A stretch of DNA of 64,000 nucleotides, from the NCBI RefSeq assembly GCF_040907265.1, contig NZ_JBFOHP010000002.1:4340001-4404000 (forward strand). The letters run 5' to 3'. This document shows positions 7,612 through 17,269 of the stretch, piece after piece. The translations under genes were made by a program, and so were the position numbers. The stretch is from Streptomyces sclerotialus (lineage in GTDB: Bacteria > Actinomycetota > Actinomycetes > Streptomycetales > Streptomycetaceae). The notes beneath the pieces were generated by a model that saw nothing but the letters and a program-made list of their open reading frames with translations, was not told the DNA's origin and searched no databases. Every line of letters starts with the position of its first letter. Positions within the stretch are counted from its first letter, which is position 1.

Positions 7612-9414
7612 TTACAGAGGCGGTTCGAGCCGGGCTATCGCGCGCAGGGCCCGCGGCGCGAAACGGGAGAGGGCGCGGGAGCCGTGGGCCTCCGGAGTGA
7701 CGGGCACGACCGCCTGGTTGCGCACCACCGCGCGCAGGATGGCGTCCGCGACCTTCTCCGGCGGGTAGTTGCGCATGCTGTAGAGCCGCGCGGCCTTGGA
7801 CTGGCGGCGCTGCTCCTCTTCCGGCGAGACTCCGGCGACGTGCGAGGTGGTGGTGATGCTGGTGTTGACCAGGCCCGGGCAGATGGCGCTGACGCCGATG
7901 CCCCGGCCGGCGAACTCCGCGCGCAGGCACTCGCTGAGCATCAGTACCGCCGCCTTGGAGGTGCTGTACGCCGGCAGCGCCCTGGAGGGCAGGTAGGCGG
8001 CGACCGAGGCGGTGTTGACGATGTGGCCGCCCTGGCCGCGGTCGGCCATCTGCCGGCCGAAGAGCCGGCAGCCGTGGATGACGCCCCAGAGGTTCACGTC
8101 CAGGACCTTCTTCCAGTCCTCGGAGGTGGTCTCCAGGAAGGAGCCGGACAGGCCGATGCCCGCGTTGTTCACCAGGACGTCGACGGTGCCGTACTCGGCG
8201 GCGACCTTGTCGGCGAGCTTCTCCATCGCCGCCTCGTCGCTGACGTCCACCACCTCCGCCCAGGCGGCACCGGCCCCGATCAGCCGGGCCATGTCGGCCG
8301 TACGGGCCGCGCCCTCGGCGTCCCGGTCCACCGCGACCACCCGCGCACCGGCCTCGGCGAACGCGAACGCCGTGGCCCGGCCGATGCCGCTCGCCGCGCC
8401 GGTCACCAGTACCAGCCGGCCGCCGAACCGGTCCGCGTACCGCCCGCTCGCGACGACCTCCTTGGCCGGATCGCCCTCCTCCTTGGCCGTGACGAACTCC
8501 TCGATCCAGGCGGCCAGCTGATCCGGGCGGGTGCGCGGTATCCAGTGCTTGGCGGGCAGCGTGCGGCGGGTGAGCTGCGGCACCCACTGCTCCAGCTCGT
8601 CGTACAGCCGCTCCGACAGGAAGGCGTCGCCGGTCGGGGTGATCAGCTGAACCGGGCAGTGCGCGTACGCGTCCGTGCGCGGCCGGCGCATGCGGGCCCG
8701 GACGTTGTCCCGGTACAGCCAGGCGCCGTGCGCGGCGTCGGTGGGCAGCGAGGCGGTGGGGTAGTCCCCGGCCGGGACCTTCTCGACGCGCTCCAGGATC
8801 TTCGGCCAGCGCTTCCCCAGCGGGCCCTTCCACGCCAGCTCGGGCAGCGCGGGGGTGTGCAGCAGGTAGACGTACCAGGACTTGGCGCCCTGGCTGAGCA
8901 GCTGGGCGGCGCGGCGCGGGGTGGGCCGGGCCATCCGCTTCTTGATCCAGTGCCCGAAGTGGTCCAGGGACGGGCCGGACATCGAGGTGAAGGAGGCGAT
9001 CCGGCCCTGGGTGCGCCGCACCGTCACGAACTCCCAGGACTGCACCGAACCCCAGTCGTGCCCCACCAGATGGACGGGCCGGTCCGGGCTGACGGCGTCG
9101 GCCACCGCCAGGAAGTCGTCGGTCAGCTTCTCCAGGGTGTACCCGCCGCGCAGCGGCTGCGGCGCCGTGGACCGCCCGCAGCCCCGGACGTCGTACAGCA
9201 CCACATGGAAGCGCTCCGCCAGCAGCGGCGCGACCCGCGACCAGACCTCCTTGCTGTCCGGATAGCCGTGCACCAGCATCACCGTGGGCCGAGCCGGATC
9301 GCCCAGCTCCGCGACGCACAACTCCACGCCGCCCGTCGCGATCCGGCGCTCCCGCGCGCCCTCCAGTGCCGTGCTCACGCCCGCCTCCCCGCTCTCGTCA
9401 ACTGCCCTGCTCAC
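7612..9414 (-). CDS. Fusion of alpha/beta hydrolase (epoxide-hydrolase type) and short-chain dehydrogenase
   Basis: 600 residues. The GTG at 9414 overlaps the stop of the M24 gene (GTGA), so the two are translationally coupled; an in-frame reading further upstream runs inside the M24 gene and is rejected. Residues 25-300: alpha/beta hydrolase with HGYPDS oxyanion region and nucleophile elbow GHDWGS, where Asp as nucleophile points to an epoxide hydrolase or dehalogenase-like reaction. Residues 320-590: classical SDR with TGAASGIGRATAF (NAD(P) binding), NNAG and the catalytic Tyr/Lys in YSTSKAA. This two-domain fusion is a known family in Streptomyces; the substrate is not known. Confidence 0.88.
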   Translation of the reverse strand: MSRAVDESGEAGVSTALEGARERRIATGGVELCVAELGDPARPTVMLVHGYPDSKEVWSRVAPLLAERFHVVLYDVRGCGRSTAPQPLRGGYTLEKLTDDFLAVADAVSPDRPVHLVGHDWGSVQSWEFVTVRRTQGRIASFTSMSGPSLDHFGHWIKKRMARPTPRRAAQLLSQGAKSWYVYLLHTPALPELAWKGPLGKRWPKILERVEKVPAGDYPTASLPTDAAHGAWLYRDNVRARMRRPRTDAYAHCPVQLITPTGDAFLSERLYDELEQWVPQLTRRTLPAKHWIPRTRPDQLAAWIEEFVTAKEEGDPAKEVVASGRYADRFGGRLVLVTGAASGIGRATAFAFAEAGARVVAVDRDAEGAARTADMARLIGAGAAWAEVVDVSDEAAMEKLADKVAAEYGTVDVLVNNAGIGLSGSFLETTSEDWKKVLDVNLWGVIHGCRLFGRQMADRGQGGHIVNTASVAAYLPSRALPAYSTSKAAVLMLSECLRAEFAGRGIGVSAICPGLVNTSITTTSHVAGVSPEEEQRRQSKAARLYSMRNYPPEKVADAILRAVVRNQAVVPVTPEAHGSRALSRFAPRALRAIARLEPPL

Positions 9415-10295
9415 GCCGCCTTCTCCTCCTGCCAACGCCGCACGTGCGGCAGATCGTCGTCCAGCCAGAAGGCGCTCTCCTCGGGGTCCTTGGAGTCGGT
9501 GACGACCAGGATCTCCTCGAACTTCGCGCCGGTGCCCCGGAAGCCGAGGTGTGGTTCGACCGCCCACAGCCCGGGCCGCGGCGGGTGGTCGGAGAAGCGG
9601 TGCGGGCTCCACAACGGGGACCAGCCCTCGCGGTGGCCGTGCAGCGCGTCGGACGCCAGCCCCTTGAGCGACTGGGTGCCGAAGCCGAACAGCGTGGGTG
9701 ACCAGCGCCGTTCACGCACGCGGTCGACCTTGTGGGCGATCACGCCGAACGGATAGGCCCGGTGCCGGTTGGCGTACCCCTGGCGGACCATGAGCCGCTC
9801 GACGTCCTCGTAGATCTCCCGCAGCGGCCGGCGCTCGCGCACCTCGCGGAGGATCAGCTCGCGGTGCGCCTCCAGGTCGGCCAGCAGCCGGTCGTGCAGC
9901 GGGCTGAGGCCGAGGCAGCCGGAGTACCCGATGTCGGCGGTGAAGCCCTTGTACACCGGAGCCATGTCGAGGATGAACGGCATCCCCGGCTCCAGCACCC
10001 GGTTCGTCGGGAAGAACTGCAACGGCACGCGGAAGTTCGCGAAGGCCGTGCGGTCACCGAACCAGGCGAAGGGCAGGTGGAACCAGTCCGTGACGCCCCG
10101 CTCGCGCAGCCGGCGGCGCTGCATCCGGGCCGCCTCCCGCTCGGTCACCCCCGGCTTCAGCTGCGCGGCCACCGCCTCGGCGCACGCGTACGCCAGCCGC
10201 TGGACCTCCCTGAACCCCTGGAGCTCGGCGCCCGTCACCGAGGCTGCGGCCCTGTGCCTGGTCGCTGCTGTGCTCGCGGTCGCTGCTGTGGTCAT
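9411..10295 (-). CDS. M24 family metallopeptidase (aminopeptidase P/creatinase-like)
   Basis: 294 residues from ATG at 10295 (MTTAATAST); an ATG at 10370 would extend 25 residues into the promoter region. The pita-bread fold is recognisable: metal-binding Asp pair in ILDMAPVYKGFTADIG, and late His/Glu residues in the segment HRFSDHPPRPGLWAVEPH and KFEEILVVT. Its substrate specificity is uncertain because creatinase-like M24 proteins often are not peptidases. First gene of a pair with the hydrolase-SDR fusion (4-bp overlap). Upstream DNA has two direct TGACA copies (10333 region) that could be part of an operator. Confidence 0.82.
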   Translation of the reverse strand: MTTAATASTAATRHRAAASVTGAELQGFREVQRLAYACAEAVAAQLKPGVTEREAARMQRRRLRERGVTDWFHLPFAWFGDRTAFANFRVPLQFFPTNRVLEPGMPFILDMAPVYKGFTADIGYSGCLGLSPLHDRLLADLEAHRELILREVRERRPLREIYEDVERLMVRQGYANRHRAYPFGVIAHKVDRVRERRWSPTLFGFGTQSLKGLASDALHGHREGWSPLWSPHRFSDHPPRPGLWAVEPHLGFRGTGAKFEEILVVTDSKDPEESAFWLDDDLPHVRRWQEEKAA

Positions 10296-10588
10296 CGCCA
10301 ACCGTTCCGTCGCGGTACGTGCGCGTAACTTGACACTGATGAATGTGACAATGGTCGGCGGCGACGTCAAGGGTCCGTCACCACCTGTGGAAAACTTCCC
10401 GGCCGCCCGCGGGCGGCCACCACCGCCGACGCGTCACCGGCCACGGACGATCACCACGGTCCGGCCCTCCGGCCGGGTACGCCTCAGCTCCGCGCACGAC
10501 CCCCTACGGGGCGGTACGCCTGGAGTCGGACGGACATCCAGCCGTCAGGGCTGACGCTCGCTGCGGCGCGCGACACTACCGTCGACGT

Positions 10589-11626
10589 GTGACTGTGATC
10601 GCGACCGAAAGCCTCAGCAAGCGGTTCCCGCGGGTGACCGCCCTGGACCGGCTCTCCGTTGACATCGCCCCCGGCGTGACCGGCCTGGTGGGTGCCAACG
10701 GCGCCGGAAAGTCCACCCTGATCAAGATCCTGCTGGGTCTGTCGCCCGCCAGCGAAGGCACCGCCGCGGTCCTCGGCCTGGACGTGGCCACCGAAGGCGG
10801 TGCCATCCGCGAGCGCGTCGGCTACATGCCCGAGCACGACTGCCTGCCGCCGGACGTCTCGGCGACCGAGTTCGTCGTCCACATGGCGCGGATGTCCGGG
10901 CTGCCGCCGACCGCCGCCCGGGAGCGCACCGCCGACACCCTGCGCCACGTCGGCCTCTATGAAGAGCGCTACCGCCCCATCGGCGGCTACTCGACCGGCA
11001 TGAAGCAGCGCGTGAAGCTCGCCCAGGCGCTCGTCCACGACCCCCAGCTGGTCTTCCTGGACGAGCCGACCAACGGCCTGGACCCGGCGGGGCGCGACGA
11101 GATGCTCGGCCTCATCCGCCGCGTCCACCGCGACTTCGGGATCTCCGTACTGGTCACCTCGCACCTCCTCGGAGAGCTGGAGCGCACCTGCGACCACGTC
11201 GTCGTCATCGACGGCGGGAAGCTGCTGCGCTCCTCGGCCACGGACGAGTTCACCCAGGCCACCACCTCGCTCGCCGTCGAGGTCACCGACACCGACACGC
11301 ACCCGGACGGGCTGCGCGCGCTGCGCGAGGCGCTGACCGCCGCGGGCGCGGTGACCGGTCCGGCGCCCGGCCCCGGAGACGGTCACCCGGCCGCGACCGG
11401 CCGCCTGCTGTACATCGAGGCCGCCGGCGAGGAGACGTACGACCTGGTCCGGGACACCGTCGCCGGGCTCGGCCTCGGCCTGGTCCGCATGGAACAGCGC
11501 CGGCACCGCATCGCGGAGGTCTTCCGCGACAGCGCGGACGGCCGCGACGTCGCCCCGGCCCGTACGGACGCCGCCGCGCGTCCCGCAGCCACCGAAGCAG
11601 CCCCCGCAGGAGCCCCCGATGCCTGA
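10589..11626 (+). CDS. ABC transporter ATP-binding protein
   Basis: 345 residues. Walker A GANGAGKST, Q loop, signature STGMKQRVKLAQA (a relaxed form of LSGGQ), Walker B LVFLDEPTNG and the H-loop SHLL are all present. The C-terminal 80 residues are a poorly conserved Ala/Pro-rich tail. GTG at 10589 is chosen; TACCGT at 10577-10582 ends 6 bases upstream, suggesting a leaderless transcript. First gene of a four-gene ABC locus (ATPase, permease, ATPase, permease) read in one direction, of the export/antibiotic-type branch; substrate unknown. Confidence 0.92.
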   Translation: MTVIATESLSKRFPRVTALDRLSVDIAPGVTGLVGANGAGKSTLIKILLGLSPASEGTAAVLGLDVATEGGAIRERVGYMPEHDCLPPDVSATEFVVHMARMSGLPPTAARERTADTLRHVGLYEERYRPIGGYSTGMKQRVKLAQALVHDPQLVFLDEPTNGLDPAGRDEMLGLIRRVHRDFGISVLVTSHLLGELERTCDHVVVIDGGKLLRSSATDEFTQATTSLAVEVTDTDTHPDGLRALREALTAAGAVTGPAPGPGDGHPAATGRLLYIEAAGEETYDLVRDTVAGLGLGLVRMEQRRHRIAEVFRDSADGRDVAPARTDAAARPAATEAAPAGAPDA

Positions 11627-12530
11627 GTCCACCACAGCGCCCACGGGCGGCCAGGGCCCCGCCGCCTCGATCCACGACATCGGCTACCGCCACTACGACG
11701 GCGCCCGGCTGGGCCGCGCGTACGCCCGCCGCTCGCTCTTCGTGCAGAGCCTGCGCGGCGCCTACGGGCTGGGCCGGTCGGCGCGCACGAAGGTGCTGCC
11801 GATGATCCTGCTGGCGGTGATGTGCGTACCGGCCGCGATCATCGTGGCGGTCGCCGTCTTCACCAAGGCGCGCGACCTCCCGCTGGACTACACCCGCTAC
11901 GCGATCTACCTCCAGGCGGTCATCGGCCTCTTCCTGGCCGCTCAGGCGCCCCAGTCCGTCTCCCGCGACCTGCGCTTCAGGACCGTGCCGCTGTACTTCT
12001 CGCGGCCGATCGAACGCGCCGACTACGTGGCGGCGAAGTACGCGGCGATGAGCTGCGCGCTGTTCCTCCTCACGGCGCTGCCGCTGCTGATCCTGTACGT
12101 GGGCGCGCTGCTGGCGAAGCTCGACTTCGCCGACCAGACCAAGGGGTTCGCGCAGGGCCTGGTCTCGGTGGCCCTGCTCTCGCTGCTGTTCGCCGCGATC
12201 GGCCTGGTCATCGCCGCGCTCACGCCGCGCCGCGGGTTCGGCGTCGCCGCCGTCATCGCCGTACTGACCATCCCGTACGCCGCGGTCAGCGCCGTCCAGG
12301 GCATCGCCTTCCTCCAGGGGAACACCGACGTCATCGGGTGGCTGGGGCTCTTCTCCCCGATCACGCTGATCGACGGCGTGCAGAGCGTCTTCCTGGGTGC
12401 GACCACCTCGGCCCCCGACGGCATCGGCCCGTCCACGGGCGCGGGTTTCGTCCATCTCCTCGTCGTGCTGGGCCTCATCGCCGGCTCGCTCGCCCTCCTG
12501 ATGCGCCGCTACCGGAAGGCCGGACTGTGA
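11619..12530 (+). CDS. ABC transporter permease
   Basis: 303 residues, start ATG overlapping the end of the upstream ATPase by 8 bases, with GCAGGAG just upstream. At least six hydrophobic segments (about residues 55-80, 95-115, 140-165, 180-210, 215-240, 270-295) mark it as an ABC-2 type membrane subunit. It carries no domain other than the membrane part. Works with the ATPases on either side. Confidence 0.9.
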   Translation: MPESTTAPTGGQGPAASIHDIGYRHYDGARLGRAYARRSLFVQSLRGAYGLGRSARTKVLPMILLAVMCVPAAIIVAVAVFTKARDLPLDYTRYAIYLQAVIGLFLAAQAPQSVSRDLRFRTVPLYFSRPIERADYVAAKYAAMSCALFLLTALPLLILYVGALLAKLDFADQTKGFAQGLVSVALLSLLFAAIGLVIAALTPRRGFGVAAVIAVLTIPYAAVSAVQGIAFLQGNTDVIGWLGLFSPITLIDGVQSVFLGATTSAPDGIGPSTGAGFVHLLVVLGLIAGSLALLMRRYRKAGL

Positions 12531-13438
12531 CCACGATCGACATGCGCAACGTCTCCCGCTGGTTCGGGAACGTGGTGGCCGTGAACGACATCACGATGAC
12601 CATCGGGCCGGGGGTGACCGGGCTGCTCGGCCCCAACGGCGCCGGCAAGTCCACCCTGCTCAACATGATGGGCGGCTTCCTGGCGCCCTCCCACGGCAGC
12701 GTCACCCTCGACGGCCGCCCGGTCTGGCGCAACGAGGCCGTCTACCGGGAGATCGGCATCGTGCCGGAGCGCGAGGCGATGTACGACTTCCTCACCGGGC
12801 GCGAGTTCGTGCTCGCCAACGCCGAACTGCACGGCCTCGGCCGCAAGGAGGCGGCCCGCGCGCTGGCCACGGTCGGCATGGAGTACGCGCAGGACCGCCG
12901 CGTCTCCACGTACAGCAAGGGCATGCGGCAGCGCGTGAAGATGGCGTCCGCGCTGGTGCACGACCCTTCCGTGCTGCTGCTCGACGAGCCGTTCAACGGC
13001 ATGGACCCGCGCCAGCGCATGCAGCTCATGGAGCTGCTGCGGCAGATGGGCGAGGAGGGCCGCACCGTGCTCTTCTCCTCGCACATCCTCGAAGAGGTCG
13101 AGCAGCTCGCGTCCCACATCGAGGTCATCGTGGCCGGGCGGCACGCCGCCTCCGGCGACTTCCGCCGCATCCGCCGCCTGATGACGGACCGGCCGCACCG
13201 CTACCTCGTACGGTCCGACGACGACCGGGCGCTGGCCGCCGCGCTGATCGCCGACCCCTCGACGTCCGGCATCGAGGTCGACCTCGAAGAGGGCGCGCTG
13301 CGCATCCAGGCCGTCGACTTCGGCCGCTTCACCGCCCTGTTGCCGCGCGTCGCCCGTGACCACGGCATCCGTCTCCTCGCCGTCTCGCCCTCGGACGAGT
13401 CGCTGGAATCGGTCTTCTCCTATCTCGTAGCGGCCTGA
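12527..13438 (+). CDS. ABC transporter ATP-binding protein
   Basis: 303 residues starting with the GTG at 12527 that overlaps the permease stop (GTGA), evidence of coupling. Walker A GPNGAGKST, signature YSKGMRQRVKMASA, Walker B VLLLDEPFNG, switch His in SSHILEEVEQ. It is clearly related to the first ATPase of the locus but shorter at the C-terminus, so the locus probably arose by duplication of an ATPase-permease pair, or makes a heteromeric exporter. Confidence 0.92.
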   Translation: MTTIDMRNVSRWFGNVVAVNDITMTIGPGVTGLLGPNGAGKSTLLNMMGGFLAPSHGSVTLDGRPVWRNEAVYREIGIVPEREAMYDFLTGREFVLANAELHGLGRKEAARALATVGMEYAQDRRVSTYSKGMRQRVKMASALVHDPSVLLLDEPFNGMDPRQRMQLMELLRQMGEEGRTVLFSSHILEEVEQLASHIEVIVAGRHAASGDFRRIRRLMTDRPHRYLVRSDDDRALAAALIADPSTSGIEVDLEEGALRIQAVDFGRFTALLPRVARDHGIRLLAVSPSDESLESVFSYLVAA

Positions 13439-13484
13439 AGCCGTACCGAAGCGGTCGCATACGACCTGAAAGGAGCCTGACGCG

Positions 13485-14213
13485 ATGTCATCGCTCTACC
13501 ACCCCACTGTGGCCCGGCTGACCTACCGGGCGCTGCTCGGCCGCCGCCGCGCCGCGATCCTCTTCGCGCTGCCCGTCATGCTGCTCGTCATCGCCGTCGC
13601 CGTACGGGCGCTGACGGGCGCCGACGACACCACCGCCGACACCGTCCTGGGCACCTTCGCGCTGGCCACGATGGTCCCGCTGATCGGCGTGATCGCCGGC
13701 ACCGGCGCGATCGGACCGGAGATCGACGACGGGTCGGTGGTGTACCTGCTGGCCAAGCCCGTACGGCGGTCGACGGTCATCGTCACCAAGCTGCTCGTCG
13801 CGATCGGCGTGACGGTCGTCTTCTCCGCCGTCCCCGTACTGATCGCGGGCTTCGTGCTGAACGGCAACAGCCAGCAGATCGCGGTCGCCTACGCGCTCGC
13901 CGCCGCGGTCGCCTCCGTCGCCTACAGCGCCCTCTTCCTGTTCCTCGGCACGATCACCCGGCACGCCGTCGTCATCGGCCTGGTCTACGCGCTGGTCTGG
14001 GAGGCGGTCTTCGGCAGCCTCGTCCCCGGGGCGCGCACCCTCAGCGTTCAGCAGTGGGCACTCGCGCTGGCCCAGAAGGCGGGTGCCGAGGGCGCGGTCA
14101 CCTCTGAGGTGGGCCTGGCCCCCGCCGTCGTGCTGCTCGTCGTGGTGACCGGTGCGGCGACCTGGTACGCGGCCCGCCGCCTCAAGTCGCTGACGCTGGC
14201 AGGGGAGGAGTGA
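13485..14213 (+). CDS. ABC transporter permease
   Basis: 242 residues, ATG preceded by AAAGGAG. Six predicted membrane spans (starting near residues 22, 52, 98, 134, 160, 205) of ABC-2 type. Final gene of the ABC locus; the next gene is convergent and ends 30 bp away. Confidence 0.9.
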   Translation: MSSLYHPTVARLTYRALLGRRRAAILFALPVMLLVIAVAVRALTGADDTTADTVLGTFALATMVPLIGVIAGTGAIGPEIDDGSVVYLLAKPVRRSTVIVTKLLVAIGVTVVFSAVPVLIAGFVLNGNSQQIAVAYALAAAVASVAYSALFLFLGTITRHAVVIGLVYALVWEAVFGSLVPGARTLSVQQWALALAQKAGAEGAVTSEVGLAPAVVLLVVVTGAATWYAARRLKSLTLAGEE

Positions 14214-14243
14214 CCACCGCGGCCCCCGGAGGGACAGCGGTGC

Positions 14244-15110
14244 CTACCCGCTGCCCTTCCGGTCCTCGTTGAACTCCCGCACGTTGTCGCGGTGTTCCTC
14301 GTAGTCGGCGGTGAAGCGGGTGTCGCCGGGCCGGACGGTGACGAAGTACAGCCAGTCGCCCTTCGGAGGCGAGACCGCGGCCCGCGTCGCGTCCTGCCCC
14401 GGATTCCCGATCGGCGTCGGCGGCAGGCCCTTGTGCCGGTAGGTGTTGTACGGGCTGTCCGTACGGGTGTCCGCGTGGCTGGTGTTGAGGGTGGACCGGC
14501 CCAGCCCGTAGTTCAGGGTGGAGTCCATCTGGAGCGGCATCCCCTTGTCGAGCCGGTTGCGGATGACCCTGGCGACCTTGCCCATGTCCTGCGGGGTGTC
14601 CGCCTCGGCCTGCACGACGGAGGCCGCCACGACCGTCTCGTAGGCACTCAGGCCTCCGGGCCGGGCCGTGGGCGGCAGACCGTCCGCCGCGTACTTCTGG
14701 CGCGCGGTGTTCACCATGAAGGACAGCAGGCTCCTGGGGGTGGTGTTCTCGTCGACCGGGTACGTCGCCGGGTACAGGTACCCCTCGGGATTGCCCTTGG
14801 CCTCGGCGGGCAGCCGCAGCCGCTTCGCCGGGTTCCGGGCCGCCGCGGCCCTCTTTGCGGCCTTCTCCGTGGTGCCCGGGGCGACGCGGAGCGCCTTGTC
14901 GACGGCGGCGTACGCCTGCGAGGCCCGCCACCCCTCGGGCAGGGTCAGCTTCTCGGTACGTGCCGCCCGCTCGTCCCCGGGGAGCAGGACCAGCAGGAGG
15001 ACGACGCCGACCACGAGGACGGCGCCCGCCGCCAGGAGGAGCCGGCCCCGCCGGGTGATGCGTGCGCGGCGCCGGCCACCGGAGTGCTGCGTATCGTGCA
15101 CATCGCTCAT
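14244..15110 (-). CDS. MltG/YceG-like endolytic transglycosylase
   Basis: 288 residues from ATG at 15110. A short basic cytoplasmic N-terminus, one membrane helix (about residues 25-45), a LysM-like region with LTLPEGWRASQAYAAV, then the YceG domain with the catalytic Glu in VVAASVVQAEADTP followed by RVIRNRLDKGMPLQMDSTLNYGLG. The family cuts nascent peptidoglycan glycan chains at the membrane. At 288 residues it is shorter than the usual Streptomyces MltG, which has a long disordered N-terminus, so it may be a second paralogue. Divergent from cbiZ with only 34 bp between starts. Confidence 0.85.
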   Translation of the reverse strand: MSDVHDTQHSGGRRRARITRRGRLLLAAGAVLVVGVVLLLVLLPGDERAARTEKLTLPEGWRASQAYAAVDKALRVAPGTTEKAAKRAAAARNPAKRLRLPAEAKGNPEGYLYPATYPVDENTTPRSLLSFMVNTARQKYAADGLPPTARPGGLSAYETVVAASVVQAEADTPQDMGKVARVIRNRLDKGMPLQMDSTLNYGLGRSTLNTSHADTRTDSPYNTYRHKGLPPTPIGNPGQDATRAAVSPPKGDWLYFVTVRPGDTRFTADYEEHRDNVREFNEDRKGSG

Positions 15111-15144
15111 GAGGGCAAGGTAGGGCAGACCGTAGGGTACGTGG

Positions 15145-16005
15145 GTGACCACGCTGATACCGACGTTCACGGTGCGCACCGTCCGGCACCGCGACACCGC
15201 CGACGGCCAGGACCTCCCCGCGTTGCTGTGGCGGCCGGGACCGGGCCACCGGATGGTCTCCAGCGCGGTTCTCGGCGGCGGTCTCGGCCCCCGGTCCTGG
15301 GTGCTCAACGCCCAGGTGGCGCACGGCTACACGCGCCGCGATCCGGAGGCGCACCTCGCGGAGATCGCCGCGGCGGCCGGAGCGACGGGCCCCGGCGTCG
15401 GCATGATGACGGCGGCGGACATCCTGTCCACCCGCGCGTCGGCGTACGACGGGGGCGCACAGGCCCTCGTCACGGCCGGAACGGGCGTGCACGGCTGGGC
15501 CGCGGCGCAGGACGCGGCGGGCGCCCCGTACCGCCCCGGCACCATCAACCTCCTCGTCGCGCTGCCCGTGGCGCTCAGCGATGCCGCCCTGGTCAACTCC
15601 GTGATGACGGCGACCGAGGCGAAGGTGCAGGCACTCCTCGACCACGGTCTGGACGCTTCAGGGACGCCTACGGACGCGGTGTGCGTCGCCGCACGTGTAC
15701 CGCGGCCGGGCGAGCCCGTGGAGGAGTTCGCCGGGCCGCGCTCCCTCTGGGGCGCCCGGCTGGCCCGCGCCGTCCACGAAGCGACACTGCGCGCTCTCCT
15801 GCAGGAGCGCGGCGGCCCGCACGGAGAGGCCGCCGCGTCGCTCCGTAGCGGTCAGGTGCCGATCCGGCGGTCCCGTCCGGCCCCGAGCCCCAGCAGCACC
15901 AGCGCCGCACAGACCACGAGCAGCAGCACGATCGGCAGTGTCCAGCCGTCCGTCGCCTGGTGCACCGCGCCCAGTGCCAACGGGCCCACGGCAGCCAGCA
16001 GATAG
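15145..16005 (+). CDS. cbiZ: Adenosylcobinamide amidohydrolase CbiZ
   Basis: 286 residues. Residues 1-220 match the CbiZ family (LGGGLGPRSWVLNAQVAHGY, TAADILSTRASAYDGG, GTINLLVALPVALSDAALVN, TPTDAVCVAA and a C-terminal GPRSLWGARLARAVHEA), which removes the aminopropanol arm of adenosylcobinamide so that it can be salvaged to cobyric acid. GTG at 15145 has TAGGGT 6 bases upstream, a leaderless layout. Family members normally end near the ARLARAVHEA segment; here the frame runs on about 60 more Ser/Pro/Ala-rich residues and overlaps the convergent MFS gene by 154 bp. That tail may be an artefact of a lost stop codon. Confidence 0.87.
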   Translation: MTTLIPTFTVRTVRHRDTADGQDLPALLWRPGPGHRMVSSAVLGGGLGPRSWVLNAQVAHGYTRRDPEAHLAEIAAAAGATGPGVGMMTAADILSTRASAYDGGAQALVTAGTGVHGWAAAQDAAGAPYRPGTINLLVALPVALSDAALVNSVMTATEAKVQALLDHGLDASGTPTDAVCVAARVPRPGEPVEEFAGPRSLWGARLARAVHEATLRALLQERGGPHGEAAASLRSGQVPIRRSRPAPSPSSTSAAQTTSSSTIGSVQPSVAWCTAPSANGPTAASR

Positions 16006-17162
16006 CCCCAGGTCTGCGCCATGCCGGACAGCCGCGCCGCGGTGTGCGGATCGCCGGCCCGCAGCACCATCATGGTCAGCGCCAGGCCCAGCGCACCGCC
16101 CTGGCCGACGCCGAGCAGCGCGGCCCACACCCACGCCCCGGCCACCGGGGCGACGAGCAAGCCCCCGCAGGCGAGCGCCATCAGGAGCGCGACGCACGCG
16201 GCCGGCAGGCGCTGCCGTCGCATCCGTCCCGCCAGTACGGGCACCACGAACGAGCCGGCCATCTGTACCAGCGTGCTGAACGCGAAAACCAGCCCGGCCT
16301 GCGCCTTGTCCATGCCGTGGTCGGTGAGGACCGTGGGCAGCCAGGCGATGGCCACGTAGGCGATCAGCGACTGCGACCCCATGAAGAGCGTGACCTGCCA
16401 GGCCAGCGGCGAACGGCCGAGCTTGGGGCCGGTCTCGGCGGCGTGCTGCGGGGTGGCCGCGGCCTGTCCGTGCCGCGCGCCGCGCCGCGCGGTGACCACC
16501 TGCGGGATCCAGACGAGCGCGGCGACCGCGGCGAGCAGCCCCCAGGAGACCAGCGAGCCCTGCCAGCCGCCGAGCGCGTTCTCCAGGGGCACGGAGGTGG
16601 CGGCCGAGACGGTCGCGCCGAGGATCATCGCCGTCGAGTACAGCGCGGTCATGGGCGCTGCCTTGTCGGGGAAGTCCCGCTTGATCAGGCCGGGCATCAG
16701 GACGTTGAGCAGGGCTATCGACGCGCCGACCAGCGCGCAGCCCGCGAACAGCGCCACAAGGGGCGGCGCGACGCGGACGACGATGCCGGCGCACAGCAGC
16801 ACCAGCGCGCTGAACAGGACGGTCTCGGTGCCCCAGCGCCCGGCCAGCTTCGGCGCCACGTAGGAGCCGAGGCCCATGAAGACCAGCGGGATCACGGTGA
16901 CCAGGCTGCTCGCGGTGGCGTTCAGCCCGAAGTGGTCACCGATCTCGCCGAGCAGCGGTGACACCCCGGCGAGCGCGGCCCGCATGTTGAGGGACGCGAG
17001 GACGATGCCGAGGAGCAGCAGCGCGGGGTGCGTCCGCAGCCGGCGGCGGGCCGCGGCGAGCTGCGGCGCCGGCGTCAGGTCCTCCTCGGCGTCGATCAGC
17101 GGTGTGCCGTCCAGAGGCGGCGTACCGGCGGTCGGCGGGGCATCGGGTCCGGTCCCTGGCAT
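15852..17162 (-). CDS. MFS transporter, CynX/NimT family
   Basis: 436 residues from ATG at 17162 (MPGTGPDAPPTAG), with CAGGAG about 12 bases upstream. A 45-residue soluble leader precedes 12 membrane helices beginning LLLLGIVLASLNMRAALAGVSPLL, the characteristic first helix of the CynX/NimT (cyanate/2-nitroimidazole) branch. Substrate unknown. The FadR-type regulator immediately upstream on the same strand may control it. Confidence 0.88.
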   Translation of the reverse strand: MPGTGPDAPPTAGTPPLDGTPLIDAEEDLTPAPQLAAARRRLRTHPALLLLGIVLASLNMRAALAGVSPLLGEIGDHFGLNATASSLVTVIPLVFMGLGSYVAPKLAGRWGTETVLFSALVLLCAGIVVRVAPPLVALFAGCALVGASIALLNVLMPGLIKRDFPDKAAPMTALYSTAMILGATVSAATSVPLENALGGWQGSLVSWGLLAAVAALVWIPQVVTARRGARHGQAAATPQHAAETGPKLGRSPLAWQVTLFMGSQSLIAYVAIAWLPTVLTDHGMDKAQAGLVFAFSTLVQMAGSFVVPVLAGRMRRQRLPAACVALLMALACGGLLVAPVAGAWVWAALLGVGQGGALGLALTMMVLRAGDPHTAARLSGMAQTWGYLLAAVGPLALGAVHQATDGWTLPIVLLLVVCAALVLLGLGAGRDRRIGT

Positions 17163-17269
17163 GGTGGGGTGGCTCTCCTGTCGTGGGGTGGTTCCGGTGT
17201 CCGGCGCGGCCGGCCGGCGGCCGACGGGCCGGCCGTACGGCAGCAGAGGAGGATGCGGCGCGGTACGGC

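Noticed and set aside
6530..9319. 929-residue minus-strand frame across MerR and the hydrolase-SDR gene
   Set aside because: Arg/Gly/Ala-rich shadow in another frame of two well-supported genes.
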